Source: Zopfochytrium polystomum | Lineage: Eukaryota > Chytridiomycota > Chytridiomycetes > Chytridiales > Chytridiaceae | DNA length: 64,000 nucleotides | Assembly: GCA_025765615.1 (NCBI GenBank) | Contig: JAIVFJ010000003.1 | Coordinates: 310,001 to 374,000, forward strand | Direction: 5' to 3' | Made by a program: the position numbers and the translations under genes | Part shown: positions 33,191-44,863 of the stretch, one piece after another | How the letters are laid out: each line of letters begins with the position of its first letter | Position numbering within the stretch: the stretch's first letter is position 1 | The notes under the pieces: model-generated | Told to the model about the DNA's origin: nothing | The model's input: the letters and a program-made list of their open reading frames with translations, nothing else | The model's database searches: none

Positions 33191-34800
33191 GGTGCAGTAA
33201 CTGCTAGGAGGCATGCTGTACCTTAGAAGTCAACATGCAAGGTTCTGTTTACAGCAGACATCCAGCATCGCCACCTGTGCCACGCATCACACAATGCAGC
33301 AAAGTGGCTTGTTGGAATGATGGATGGGCTTGAGCTCATTGCACTGGAGTCAGACTCACTATGCAATGTGTGTCAGTGCGCAAAGATTATACACCTACCA
33401 TTTCAACAATCCAAGAACCCCAGAGCATGGCATCCACTTGACCTGGCCCACATGGATTTCACACCAATCAAGACAAAAGGTGTTGAAGGAGCAGAAATGG
33501 CTCTAGTCCATACAGACAATTTCTCTGATCTGAAGGTTGCCTTTAACATGAAGGGCTGGTCAGGGAAGGAGATACTGTCCAATTTTATGCCACAGCTCTG
33601 ATGGGTGGAGCATGCATGCAATCAGATGCTGAGAGCTATTCAGTGTGACAATGCAAAAGAATTCTATTTGGGGCAGTTTGCAGCCAAGGTGAAAGAAATT
33701 GGTGTCAAGCTGCAAGCTTCTAGCACTTGTGAGCATGAGTTGAATAGGAAAGCAGAAATTGCAAACTGGAATTTGTTGGACCAAGCACGCTGCCCTGCTT
33801 GATTTGGATGGATAAGAAGTGGTGGCCTCATGCACTAGTCACTGCTGTTTACATAAGTAATTGATTGCCCATAAAGGAACTCTCTCTCACACCTATTGCT
33901 ATTCACTCAAATCAATCCTGAATAGGCAAGTCTCTGGGTATTTGGAGCCTGGGTGTAGGCTTACCATCCTGCTGGGCATTTCATTGACCCTTCCACAAAC
34001 AAAATATTTGTCACTTGGAATATGCGGTTTGACAAGTCTCTTACTGGTTGCCTGAGTGATTCTACCTCAAAAACGACTGTTCCCTCAAGCTCATGCCAAA
34101 GGCATCACGCCAATACAGGATCTAATTTGGATGATGATGATGTCCCTCTCACTGGTGAGGGGGGAGCACCAGCTGCAGCCACAGACAGCAAGAGCAAGAG
34201 TGAAAGTGATATGAACTTGGAATTGTGGGAAAATGCAGCAACAAGTCCACAACCAGGCTTGCCAGATCACCGGAACAGCCAAGCACCCCTGTGAGTCAGT
34301 CATCACCACCTTGCTCACCACCCTGCTCACCATCCTGCTCACCACGGGAGCGCTGTAGTGAGTGCATATGGATGCAACAAGGCTGTGAGTGCACTCAGCA
34401 AGAACAAGCAGTACATGATTTCCTGGAAGGCGAGAAGAAGGGAAAGAAGGCAACAGGCAGACGAGCAAACTTTGCTTTTATTTCCATTGCAGAGGTCAAA
34501 CATGACCCCTGAATGGAAGAGTTGGAAAGCCGCTATGGATAAGCAGATGAAAACACTTGATGAATATGGGACGTGGACATTGAAACCACTTCCACCAGGT
34601 CGAAAAACCTATTGGGCTGAACTGGCACCTGGAGAGGCAGAAAGATGCAGATGGAAACTTACTGGAGAAGAAAGCAGATTCAGCCAGATTTAAGGACTCA
34701 ATTATACTGAGACATACTCACCTACAGTGAGAGCACAGACTTTTCAGCTGATGCTTGCAGTGGCTCGGGGGAGTTTGATGCGGAAATTCACCAGAGTGAT
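33190..34800 (+). mobile_element. Decayed copia-1 pol copy (GAG-pre-integrase, integrase, start of RT)
   Basis: Shattered frames match the copia-1 polyprotein in order: a pre-integrase Cys pair (LCNVCQCAKI, 33,350), NPRAWHPLDLAHMDFTP, AIQCDNAKEFYLG (33,630), ELNRKAEIANWNLLDQA, the Asp-rich linker near 34,130 and WKSWKAAMDKQMKTLDEYGT (34,520). Similarity stops near 34,800 just inside the reverse transcriptase. Differences from the fresher copy at 36.3-39.7 kb are dominated by CG to TG or CA changes, which turn Arg codons into Gln/Trp and make stops. Non-functional. Confidence 0.85.
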
Positions 34801-35330
34801 TTTCGTTACAAAGAGTTTCGTTGTTGTGCTTCATTGGTGTTGGCGTTCTCCTTGAATCTGTCATGACCGAAGGGACGTTTACGCAGTTGAAATTGTTGGT
34901 TGCATGCTCCAACTTCGCACTGAAATCTGGTGAGCACCACACACGCGTTCGCACAGTTGTTGTGCTGAAACTATAGTTCACCCGCATTGACTTTGTTCAA
35001 AAATCAAAGTTTGATGCTATCCCAGCTATCATTCTGTGTGGATTATGGACGGGGCTAAGATTCATTGTGACTCAAACATCTCTCTCTACCTTCGGTCAAT
35101 TGGAATCATTCCGGTTTATCTTCCTGCATACTATCCCTTTTTCAACCCCATGGAGATTCTCTTTGGTGTTGTAAAGAGTCATATATGCAACGCAACTATC
35201 CTGAGGGTGAGCTGACTGCAAGAACTTTATTGAGTTTCATTGCAAGAGCCATGCAGAGATTTGAAACATTCCCAATGCGCAGCATGTTACGTCATTGTGG
35301 GTTCCAAGAGGACTTATGAGATCCTCTACA
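34801..35330 (+). mobile_element. DDE_3-type (Tc1/IS630-like) transposase fragment
   Basis: After the copia junction, broken frames read SVMTEGTFTQLKLLV-like text and then a clear block at 35,040-35,190: IMDGAKIHCDSN, then GIIPVYLPAYYPFFNPMEIL and FGVVKSHICNAT. Asp in MDGAKIH and the PAYxPFFNPME motif are the second Asp and third acidic residue of the DDE_3 superfamily. The start of the protein and the terminal repeats are missing. Likely inserted into, or joined to, the old copia copy. Confidence 0.65.
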
Positions 35331-36019
35331 TCTCTGAAGGCTCATCCCATAGTCTAGTGGATATGTGGGGAAAGGACAGTCATCAATGATGGGGAACTCC
35401 TGGTTCTAAGGGCCAGCACCCTGGTGTTGGTGTTAATGCTCTCTATGTATGCTCTGAAAGCACAGATATACCAATCAATAACTGTCATGAGTCATTGCTG
35501 ACTCATGAGTGGCAGAACAGCCATGGACAAACATACAGAGACAAGTCTCCACATGAATGAATCATGGGTGACATGGGCATTAGATGACAGGGTTAAGCCC
35601 TGGAGTGCCCAAAAGAGGACTCCATCTTCCCTGCTTGGCCCACTCTGCACTTTGCCAGGGAAGGTCTCCTATCCACCACACACATGGTCTTTTGGGGAGG
35701 CACTCACCTTACATCACCCTGAAAGGAGATATGAGGGACGCAACTAGTCAAACAGGGGCTGCCCAAGGGGGAGTCTCATTGATTGTTTTTGAGTTGAGAG
35801 TTATTATTAAAGAGAAGAAGGGGGAGAGGGGCAGTATTTATGGGGATCAGAGAGAGAAAGAAAGAAGGAGGAAGAAAAAGAAGAAAAAGACAAAGATAGT
35901 AAAAAGGAGAAAATGAAAGAAAAGAACAATTTGTAAGAATGAATCATCTTTCAGCCACACCCCCCTCCACCCAGTGTCTCTCCTGCCTCAAATTTGAGAT
36001 GGGCTGAATTTGAGGGCTG
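35331..36019. other. Unassigned, with a purine-rich tract
   Basis: No gene recognised. About 35,810-35,935 is strongly AG-rich on the + strand. The stretch may be the edge of a further decayed retroelement, but I saw no matching repeat elsewhere in the window. Confidence 0.4.
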
Positions 36020-36124
36020 TGTTATGAATCACCCTCTGGAAACCTCTGGAACCTTCTCGAACATTCCTTCATGGAACCTTGTGGAACCTTCTGGAACCTT
36101 CTTTGCTTTCCTGACTTGTCTTGT
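36020..36124 (+). repeat. Gypsy LTR fragment (first ~105 bases)
   Basis: Begins TGTTATGAATCACCCTCTGG and follows the LTR at 46,231 base for base with few changes until CTTGTCTTGTTG, where copia-1 LTR sequence begins. This suggests copia-1 inserted inside a gypsy LTR. Confidence 0.85.
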
Positions 36125-36289
36125 TGTTGTGAGTGCTGCTGCTAACTCTGTGAGAGCTCACGCGATCGTGTCGAGATCTCGTTGTCGGTGGATTTGTTGT
36201 TTGACTTTTTTCTCTATTGATTTTTCTCTGACAAGTCGTCCTTTCAGAACGACAACGACAACACAGAAGTGCAAGCATGAACTCCCACA
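36125..36289 (-). repeat. copia-1 3' LTR (with adjacent polypurine tract)
   Basis: On the - strand the LTR starts TGTGGGAGTTCATGCTTGCA right after a polypurine tract (GAGGGGGAG, 36,290-36,298) and ends ...CACTCACAACA at 36125, so it has TG...CA ends. About 165 bases. A partial copy lies at 32,076. No matching 5' LTR was found near 39,700. Confidence 0.7.
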
Positions 36290-36313
36290 CTCCCCCTCAT
36301 GCGCGACACCCTT

Positions 36314-39300
36314 CTACCCACTAAATCGAAGTCCCAATGCTTCTGCATGTTTCCTGAACACAGAGGGTCCCAGCAACTTGATAAAAATGTCCGCAACCAT
36401 CTCCATTGTCGGCTTGTGCTCAACAGAAATGACTTTCTCATGCTGGACTTTCTCCCGCACGAATTCGACCTTCACTGCTTCGTGCTTGGTACGCTCGAGG
36501 TTCTGGTCCCCCGTCACTGTCTTGATGACTGAGGTGTTGTCTTCGTAGATAGTAGTTGGCCCTGAATCAGGGAGACCAATCTCCCCCAACAGTCCGCGCA
36601 ACCAAATCACTTCCTTCGTGGCCTCCAAGAGGCCCTCCAATTCTGCCACTGTTGTCGACGTTGCAACTGAGGCTGAGCGTTTGCTCCTCCAGCTAATAGC
36701 ACAGTTTCCAAGGAAGAATACAAATCCATAGACAGACTTTGCAGACACTTTGTCTGAGGCAAAGTCAGAATCAGAGTATCCAACAAGTTCCATCTTGCCG
36801 CCCTGTCGAAACACAAGTGGCACATCAGCAGTTCCCTTGACGTAGCGTAGCACGTCTAGACCTGCCTCCCAGTGTTTGTCTGTTGCATTTGCCATAACTT
36901 GGCCTAACCGTCCAACAGCAAACGATAAGTCTGGTCAAGTCCAAACTGCTGGGAAATTCAAGCAGCCCACCAATTCTTGCATTGGCTTCTCCGTTCGTGG
37001 CTCTTCACCACGCTTCTCCAGAACGCGCCCTGGCACCATTGGGGTGGAGATAGCCTTGGCATCCTCCATCCCAAATCTGGTCAGGAACTCGTAGAAATTC
37101 GATGAGTTGCTCAATCGAATCTCCCCCTTCTCTCGGTCCTGTTGCACACTGATTCCAATATAGCGCTCCAGCCTGCCCACATCACGCAGCTCAAAAGTAG
37201 CGTTCAGGTGAGTCCAGAACTTCTCAAAGTTCGCCTTTGCAGAGGCATAATAGAATGTCAGCATATCATCTACAAACAATAGGACCGCCATAAAGTCTGG
37301 ATTCCCTAGCTCCCCCTTTAGGAAGAGGCAAGGGTCGTGCTTCGATGGTCAGAATCCATTCTCCTCCAACCACTTGCGAGCGGTCTTGTACCAAATCCGC
37401 CCGGCCTGTTTTGTCCCATACAGGGCCTTCTGAGCTTCTCCCCATTTGGCCCAAATACTTCGTATCCATCCGGCTGTTCCATATAGACTTCCTCATCCAT
37501 GAGTCTGTTCAAGTAAGCTGCACAAATATCGCTTTGGTGGATTTCCATATCAAACTCCAGAGCCAGTACAAGCATCAGCCGAAAAGTCTGTGCTCGTGCT
37601 GTCGGCGAGTATGTCTCAGTGTAATCAAGTCCATAAATCTGGCTGAATCCTCGCCCAACCAGCCTCGCCTTCCTCTCCAACAAGTTTCCATCTGCGTCTT
37701 TCCGCCTCTCCAGGTGCCACTTCGATCCAATAGGTTTGCGACCTGGTGGGAGTGGTTTCAATGTCCACGTCCCATATTTGTCAAGTGTTTTCATCTGCTT
37801 ATCCATAGCAGCTTTCCAACTCTTCCATTCGGGGTCACGTTTGACCTCTGCAACGGAAATGAAAGCAAAGATTGCTCGCCCCCCAGTTGCTTTCTTTCCC
37901 TTCTTCTTGCGTTCTAGGAAATCACGTACTGCTTGTTCTCGCTGAGTACGCTCTCGATCTTGTTGCATCCGTATGCGCTCACTACGGCACTCCCGTGGTG
38001 AGCGGGGTGGTGAGCGAGGTGGTGAGCGAGGTGGTGATGACTGACTCACAGGGGTGCTTGGCTGTTCCGTTGACGGCACGCGCACTGGCGAGCCTGGCTG
38101 TGGACTTGTTGCCGCATTTTCCCATGCTTCTGAGTCTGTATCACTTTCACTCGTACTCTTGCTGTCTGTGTCTGCAGCTGGTGCTCCCCCCTCGCCAGTG
38201 AGGGGGACGTCATCATCATCCAAATCAGATCCTGTATTGGAGCGATGACGCCTTTGGCTTGAGTGTGAGGAAACAGTAGTTTTCGAGGTAGAATCGCTCG
38301 GGTGACCAGTGATAGTCTCGTCAAACCGCACATTCCGAGCGACAAATATTTCGTTTGTGGAAGGGTCCAGAACATTGTACGCCTTTCCACCTTGTGCATA
38401 TGATAGCATTCGCACAACCCGACTCCGCTCATTCAACTTGTTCTTGCCAGTCAAATGCTCAGCAGGATAGCGAGCCCATCCCCAGGCTCCAAATACTCGG
38501 AGGCTTGCCAAGTCAGGTTTGATTTGAGTGAATAGCTCAATAGGTGTGAGAGAAAGTCCCTTTACAGGCAATTGATTACTCATGTAAACAGCAGTGGCTA
38601 GTGCATGAGGCCACCACTTCTTATCCATCTGAGCATCAAGCAGGGCCGAGCGTGCTCGGTCCAACAAATTCCTGTTTGCAATTTCTGCTTTTCCACTCTG
38701 CTCATGCTCATAAGCGATAGGAGCTTGCAGTTCAACTCCAATTTCTTTCATCTTGTCTGCAAACCGCCCCAGGTAGAATTCTTTTGCATTGTCGCACCGA
38801 ATAGCTTTCAGTGTCCGGTCGCATGCTCTCTCTGCCCATCGGAGCCACGGCATAAAATTGGACAGTATCTCCTCCCCCGACCGGCCCTTCATGGGAAAGG
38901 CGACCTTCAGATCAGAGAAGTCGTCTGTTAGGACTAGAGCCATCTCCTCGCCTTCAACACCTTTTGCCTTAATTGGTGTGAAATCCACGTGAACCAGGTC
39001 AAGTGGGTGCCGTGCTCTGGGGTTCTTGGATCGTCGAAATGGAAGGCGTGTAAGCTTTGCAGGCTGACACACATCGCATAGTGAGTCCGACTCTGGTGTA
39101 ATGGGCTCAAATCCATCCACCATTCCAGCAAGCCGCTTTGCCGCATCGCGCGATGTGTGGCACAGCCGGCGATGTTGGATGTCTGCTGTCAACAGAACCT
39201 TGCTTGTTGACTTTGAAGGTGTAGCATGCCTCCTAGCAGTTATCTGCATCTCCAGATTTCGTCCGACAAGCTTCCCAACAAGTACTTCAGCATTCTTTGT

Positions 39301-39690
39301 CCGATAGGCAATGCACTCCCACTTCCCATGCAACTCAAGGCCAGCAAGGGTGAGAGGTGTGTGGGAAACTAGGTTGGCTGTGATGTTGGGGCAGTATCGT
39401 ACTCCCCGCAGTGTGACTTCCACCGTTTTTCCAGATGAAACTGTTGAGTCAAACACAACATTCCCCTCAGCAACAATCTTGAGTGGTTTTCCATCTCCAA
39501 TAGTAACCTCGTCCGACATTTCCCTGTAGGTGCCTGGAACGAAGAAACGGGGGTCGTTTGTGAGGTGGTATGACGCACCGCTGTCATGGTACCAAACGTC
39601 CTCGCTTGGTCCTCTCGACTTCACTGTGAAAGCATAGCGTGCGTCTGATGCGTTCACTTTGCTCTTTCTTATCTTTGGTGAGTTCATCAC
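36314..39690 (-). pseudogene. copia-1 pol: protease, integrase, reverse transcriptase, RNase H (broken)
   Basis: Ty1/copia polyprotein read downward from 39690. Protease DSGASYHLT (about 39,580); pre-integrase LCDVCQPAKLTRLPF; integrase with VHVDFTP, RCDNAKEFYLG and SGKAEIANRNLLDRAR; Ser-rich linker; RT start FISVAEVKRDPEWKSWKAAM, VGRGFSQIYGLDYTETYSPT and VYMEQPDGYEV; RT active site LLFVDDM near 37,270; RNase H with YSDSDFASD and YEDNTSVIKT; end at 36314. Breaks: a frameshift near 37,330-37,440, another just upstream of 37,291, and an in-frame TGA at about 36,930 where the family has Arg (W-T-R-P-D). Gag and the 5' LTR are absent: the frame begins almost at the protease and abuts gypsy sequence by 39,720. 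The least decayed copy of this family in the window. Confidence 0.9.
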
Positions 39691-39779
39691 CTTGCTTTGG
39701 TCCTTTTCCTGCTGTCAATTCCTTCTTTAATTCCTGACATCATAATTCACTTCACCCTCTCCTACTACTCTCTGCCATC

Positions 39780-40679
39780 ATGTCTGACCCAAACAACACC
39801 TTCCCTGATGCAACTGCCTTCCAAGCCTTACAAGCCCTTTCAAGACAGACACACCAACTTCAAGAACAAGTCCTTCACCAGCAGCACCAGCTTCAACAAC
39901 AACTTCACCAAGCTCTTCCCCTGCCCCAAGCCAACCAAGCAAGAGAGCCCAAGGTTTCCAGCCCTGACAAGTTCACTGGGCTGGCCAAAGACCTCAGGAA
40001 CTTTATGGCCACTGTGGAGAATGTCATCCTTCTCCAACCTTCAAGATTTCCCAGTGAGCAAGTCAAGGTTCTTTTCACAAGCACCCTCCTGTCTGGTCAA
40101 GCTCAATCATGGTACAGATCTCTCCCAAGCACACCCACCACCCTGCAAGAGCTCTGGGAGGGGCTGGAAGCTACCTTTGGTGACCCCTACGCATCTTGGA
40201 CAGCAAGATCCAAGCTCAAGCATATCAAGCAAGGAAAGCAATCTTGTGTGGCCTACACCAACCAATTCAAGCAACTTGCCAGAGACTCTGGATACAATGA
40301 TGCAGCTCTGATGGAGCTGTACCATGATGGTCTCCATGAGTCTATCCAAGACATGCTTTCCCATTCTCTGCACATCCCTGAGACCTTGGAAGAGTACATT
40401 CTCCTTGCCATCAAGATTTACAACAGACTCTACTCCAAGAGGCTGGAGGAAAGACAAGTAGGAACTACATCAAGACCTACCCCAGTCCCTCAAGCTCTTA
40501 CAGTTCCTGAACCCATGCAAGTGGATGCAGTTGAGACACTTCCCAAGGGTCCTCTGAGCCAAGAGGTGAAAAGAAGGAGGGCCCAGCAGGGACTGTGTTT
40601 CTACTGTGGCTCCAAGGAGCACGCCGTCAAGGACTGCCCAAGGAAGAAGCACCCAAACTCCCAGGTCCAGGCTCACTGA
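39780..40679 (+). CDS. Ty3/gypsy Gag
   Basis: An intact 299-codon frame from ATG 39780. A Gln-rich coiled N-terminus is followed by a retrotransposon Gag core (FTGLAKDLRNFMATVENVIL; WYRSLPSTPTTLQELWEGLE; SKLKHIKQGKQSCVAYTNQF) and a CCHC zinc knuckle CFYCGSKEHAVKDC near residue 270. Gag packages element RNA. It belongs with the protease at 41,084 and the chromodomain integrase at 44,864, all on the + strand. CpG is very rare across the gene. No 5' LTR or primer-binding site precedes it; copia-1 sequence ends about 80 bases upstream. Confidence 0.9.
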   Translation: MSDPNNTFPDATAFQALQALSRQTHQLQEQVLHQQHQLQQQLHQALPLPQANQAREPKVSSPDKFTGLAKDLRNFMATVENVILLQPSRFPSEQVKVLFTSTLLSGQAQSWYRSLPSTPTTLQELWEGLEATFGDPYASWTARSKLKHIKQGKQSCVAYTNQFKQLARDSGYNDAALMELYHDGLHESIQDMLSHSLHIPETLEEYILLAIKIYNRLYSKRLEERQVGTTSRPTPVPQALTVPEPMQVDAVETLPKGPLSQEVKRRRAQQGLCFYCGSKEHAVKDCPRKKHPNSQVQAH

Positions 40680-40729
40680 TGTCAGGAACATGGCAGGACA
40701 GGGCAAGGCAGACAAGGAACTGAGAGGAG

Positions 40730-40986
40730 TGATGATTGTATTGGAAACAATAATTCCCTTGAGGGATGGGACTGGTCCCCCATCCCCCTTTATACCTTTT
40801 GAGAGTCTTCCTTGTCAAGACTCAAAGAAAGTTCCAGAAAACGCAATTAGTAATACACTGATACCAATGATACCAATGACAACAAGACAAGTCAGGAAAG
40901 CAAAGAAGGTTCCAGAAGGTTCCACAAGGTTCCATGAAGGAATGTTCCAGAAGGTTCCAGAGGTTTCCAGAGGGTGATTCATAACA
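40730..40986 (-). repeat. Gypsy LTR in reverse orientation, between gag and protease
   Basis: The reverse complement of this segment matches 46,231-46,488 along its whole length (TGTTATGAATCACC...CAATCATCA). It lies between gag and the protease of the same family but in the opposite direction. No matching 4-6 base target duplication is visible (AGGAG before, ACTGA after). Confidence 0.9.
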
Positions 40987-41083
40987 ACTGACGGGCAATT
41001 CCCTGGACCCTCCAAGCTGCCCCTGCTTCATCACCACCACCAGCACCACAAACACCTCAGATTCCAAGCCCCACCAACTCACC

Positions 41084-41404
41084 ATGGGTGTCAAGATTCA
41101 ACTCTCACCCAAGTCAACCATCACAACCAAGGCCCTTATCAACTCTGGATCATCCTGCAACATCATTGATGCTACCCTTGTCAAGTCTTGTGCCATTCCC
41201 ACCATCAAGAAATCCACACCCCTCAAGGTCCACTTTGCCAATCATGCTCTGTTCAAGGAAATCAGCCATGAAACCAAGCTAAACCTCCACATCAAAGACT
41301 TTCCACCATCCATGGTCGACCTGGAAGTATTGGATCTTAGCTCACCCACATTCTCTGTCATCCTGGGCTTACCATGGTGTGAGACTACACCAAGGTCTCA
41401 GTGA
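41084..41404 (+). pseudogene. Ty3/gypsy retropepsin fragment
   Basis: A 106-residue frame with MGVKIQLSPKSTITTKALIN, then INSGSSCNIID, where active retropepsins have D-S/T-G (here Asn-Ser-Gly), and a C-terminal VILGLPW motif typical of gypsy proteases. The Asp to Asn change fits a GAC/GAT to AAC/AAT transition and would inactivate the enzyme. The frame is lost soon after and reverse transcriptase does not follow. Confidence 0.75.
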
Positions 41405-43512
41405 AAAAGTCTAGGGATTTTATTCGCAAAAACAAGCATACCTGTCATAAAACCGCAAGGATCAGGACCCCTATTATTGCTCCCGGTTCTTTAGTTTCCA
41501 AGGTGTTATCAAAGTGTATTTGCAGCTAACCCGTCTTTATTATTGGGCCTGTTTTTACTACTTTGTCTTAACAGTTTCTGTTGCGCCAGGGTTTTCTCAA
41601 CATATTTTCTTTTTCGGTGACTAACACAGACTGCCCGACTGCCTAGGGATGGGGTGCCTGACAGGCTGTACCCCAAGCCCGCCTCATTTATTATTTATTT
41701 TCGGCACTTGTACATACACGCATTGGGTTGGGGGGACTTAGAGCATTTGTGGTGGACGCTCCAAGTCAGGGGGTTGACTTGTCAATTTTCTCTCTCTCTG
41801 TTTTTGGGCCATTTCTCTTTTCCTTTTTTCTTCAATCTGACTTCTGTCCTTTCGCACCAATACAGAGTCCCTTCAAATCCATCTGGCTCACGAAGGTGAG
41901 GGTAGTGAGATGGTACACACCTGGGTGTGTACATGGTCCCTTCGTGGGGCTCCTCTTAAGGGGCCGTGGGTGGGGAATGCAGCTGGCCCCACCAGCGACT
42001 GTGTGACATTGCCGGCTCTGTGTTGGAGTGAGGATCACAGGTACTCGCCCGCTGCGACAATGGTGGTGGTGGTGGCGACGACGGTGGCGTCGTCGTCCCC
42101 AGCCTTCCTGTCCCTGCGAGGGTGTTGTTGGCTGCACTCGGTGCAGCCTCCGACACCTGAGAGTTCGATCTACAAGTGCCTGCCTTGGTCCTATTGCTGT
42201 CAGGGTGAGATGTGTGAGTACGAGAGCGATGCGATAAAGCCCGTTGGTCGAGTGATTGTGCTGACGCAGCCTGGCAGTGTGCATGTACGATTGCTGGTGT
42301 TTCCACGTGCGAGTTCCCTGCTGGCGACCTTCTGACCCCTACATAGTCGACTCCCTTCTCTCTCCCCCCCGTCGCTGGCGACAACGAGGGCTCCTGCAGC
42401 ACCATCCACGACAAGGGGCGCTAGGTCGCGCCCTGTCCGTCCTGTCGCTATTAACCGCTCCTGTTGTATTTGAGATTAGGTTCCTGAGATAAAAACCCAC
42501 GTTTCCCGCTTCTCTCTCTTTATTCTGCGGTTGTGTTGCGCCCTCGGGAGTGCCCTTCCGTTTCCTCTTGCATCGGCGCGCAGCCATGCGAGTAATCGGT
42601 GCTCTGGCACCAATCCCGGATAGCGCGTTTGAAAGCTCTGCCAATTCCGCGTATGGATCTGCAAAAGTTAGCAGCTTTTAATTAATAAATAAAAATTAGA
42701 AAAAATCGCAAAGTTAATTCGCATTTGGAGGGTTCGATGACCCAACATTGTAACTCCGCGGAGAATCTAGCTGGAGACCTTCATGATAGTGCGTTGGAAA
42801 GCCCTCGCCGAGCGCTGTTGAACGACATAGTTACGCTTTTGACACGTTCAAAATCCACGGAGTTAGGTCCAGAAACCGACTTTTTGTAGAGGTCTTCGGC
42901 GGACCTGCTGAACCCCTACGCTTGTAGAGCTTGCTTTCAGCATCATGAATATACATTTTTCATTCAAAGTTAATATGTAGAATCAGGTGTTTCAACTGGA
43001 TTTCGATCTGCTACTTTGCTGGTGACCCCCACTAAGCTAACTTTCGCTAGGAAGCGTATCCCTCTCTGGCAGTAGGCTTAAAAGATACCTTCTGTAGACC
43101 TTTCACTCACGAGAAGCGAGGAGCTGCTGGTTAATTGCAGAAAAAGCTTGTGCCCAGCTGTGGTACGTTTCTAATTGAAACCAATTTCCGACCTTTCAAT
43201 TACAAAAAATTTCCGAAATCTCGTGAATACTGGGTTGGAAAAGATGCTCTAAGCTGTTCTCTTACTATTCATGATCAAGAAGCTGCATGCTTGTTATGCA
43301 AAATGCACCGGATTTCGAAAAATGCGGTGTTCTTAATTAAACTGTATGTTTCCAGTAAAATTTGCAGAAATACCCTAAACCTCACACTCCTCAGTGCTAA
43401 AAAGGTTAACAGTACTTTGCTATTGCTATAGGAAAGGTTTTGAAGTGCGCCTCGCTCACCAACCATCCATAACAAACAAATTTACACTCTGCGCTATAGA
43501 GCTGAGCTGTGA
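41405..43512. other. Unassigned stretch replacing the expected gypsy RT region
   Basis: No gene recognised. About 42,340-42,660 resembles the LTR-like segment near 12,470 (shared TTTGAGATTA...TGAGATAAAAA). GTGGTGGTGGCGACGACG repeats occur near 42,060-42,090. CpG is frequent here, unlike the flanking gypsy pieces, so this looks like later-inserted sequence. Confidence 0.4.
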
Positions 43513-44195
43513 TGACACCCAACCTAGCCCTCGAGAGTAACGAGCAAATTCAGCAATTCCCCCTGCAGAAAGAGTTGGAAGCAACTCTTCTCTTGTGTTT
43601 TACGCTGCTGAACTGGCCATAAACGCGTAACCTGGGGTGTACCACGACGCAGCGGTGCAGTTGTGCCGACTATCCCTCCAGCCTGTGGACCCCGCGCCCG
43701 AGGCGTTCCCCCCATTCCACTTCCTTGACACCAGCTGCCGCGACGCCGTCCATGCCAGCTGATCTGGACGCTGTCATGGTCGGTACGCCTGCCAGCCTTC
43801 CTGACAGGCCTGTCAACACTCTCGCAGAAGTGGTCCAGCTCAATGACATGCAGTAGGCCCGTTTCTTCAATGACATGGGCACCCCAACCCCTGAGGAAAT
43901 TGCTCTCTCCTCAGTATACTCCGTGCCTGGAAACAATGCGCTTATCAACATGTTTAGCGACATCTTCGAAGGATCCGCCAGCAGCCCTGTCACTCCAACT
44001 GCTCTTGCAGCCGCTGCCGCTGCTGCTGCAGTAGCTACAGTGTCAGTGCCTGTCCCTGTCAGTGCGCCACCTGCCAATACTACTGAGGATATTAGTAACA
44101 CAGACAAGGATATCCTTGAGAGTGCTATCATTCATGCTGAGCATTTTGGAATCAGGCCTGTTAGCCGCTCTTCTTCCCCGCATTCTGAACCCTGA
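43513..44195 (+). pseudogene. Unrecognised, interrupted ORF, possibly a gag-like N-terminus
   Basis: Starts MTPNLALESNEQIQQFPLQK and breaks after about 36 codons. Further on, a frame reads MPADLDAVMVGTPASLPDRP, NTLAEVVQLNDMQ, then an in-frame TAG near 43,855, then FFNDMGTPTPEEIALSSVYS, an Ala run and a stop at 44195. Composition is that of a real acidic protein. Position among retroelements suggests an element-encoded product, but no domain is visible. Confidence 0.35.
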
Positions 44196-44399
44196 GTTGT
44201 TTTCACGCGTTTTTCTGTTTTGTTGGCCTAGAAGCTGCACAAATAGAAATTTCTTGTTTCAACTAATCCTGGACCTATGCCTGTTTTTCGTTAACAAAGT
44301 TGAAAAACTTTGGTTGTGCTGCCAACCAGTGGCATCAAAAAAAGTATAAAGGGAGGGCCCTCCTGGGTCCCCCCTCCCCTTTCCCCCACTTGCCACCAA

Positions 44400-44790
44400 T
44401 TGGAACAGTCACCCAAAACTCAAGTCAAGCCCCCAAGTCTCATGCTCACAAGTCCTTGATTCAAAGTTCACAGCCAGGTATTGAAGGTCAACCACCAACA
44501 ACAACTCCAGTGTCAGCCTGCAGTTCACACATCCCAGCCAAGACTCAAGTCCCACAGTTCAAAGTTCACAGTCTAGATTCAAGTAGAGCTCATAGAGCTC
44601 ACAGTCATGGCCAAGACTCTAGTTCACAGAACCCACACTCAAAGATTCAAGTACCACAGTTCACAGTCCACATTCAAGATTCAAGTTCCACAGCTCACAG
44701 TCTTTGCCAAGAACAGAACTCTGAGTCAAAGACTCAAGAATCACAGTTCCCAGTCAAGAATTCAAGCCCCACTGCTGAGCACAGAAGGAC
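44400..44790 (+). repeat. Degenerate CA/AGT-rich direct repeats
   Basis: Repeated variants of CACAGTTCACAGTC and GATTCAAGT recur many times at irregular spacing. The open frame across it is Ser/Gln/His-rich and is best read as repeat-derived. Confidence 0.6.
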
Positions 44791-44863
44791 AGACCTTGCA
44801 TGTGAAGGGGGTGATGGTTTCACCCCACCATCCAAGACACTTTTCACTGCTTCCTGACAGTGT

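Noticed and set aside
34718..34987. - strand 89-codon frame
   Set aside because: It is the antisense of the copia RT start and the DDE transposase scrap read together; no independent support.
41832..42414. - strand frames of 150 codons
   Set aside because: Low-complexity His/Pro/Arg composition in repeat-like DNA; no conserved motif and no splice signals.
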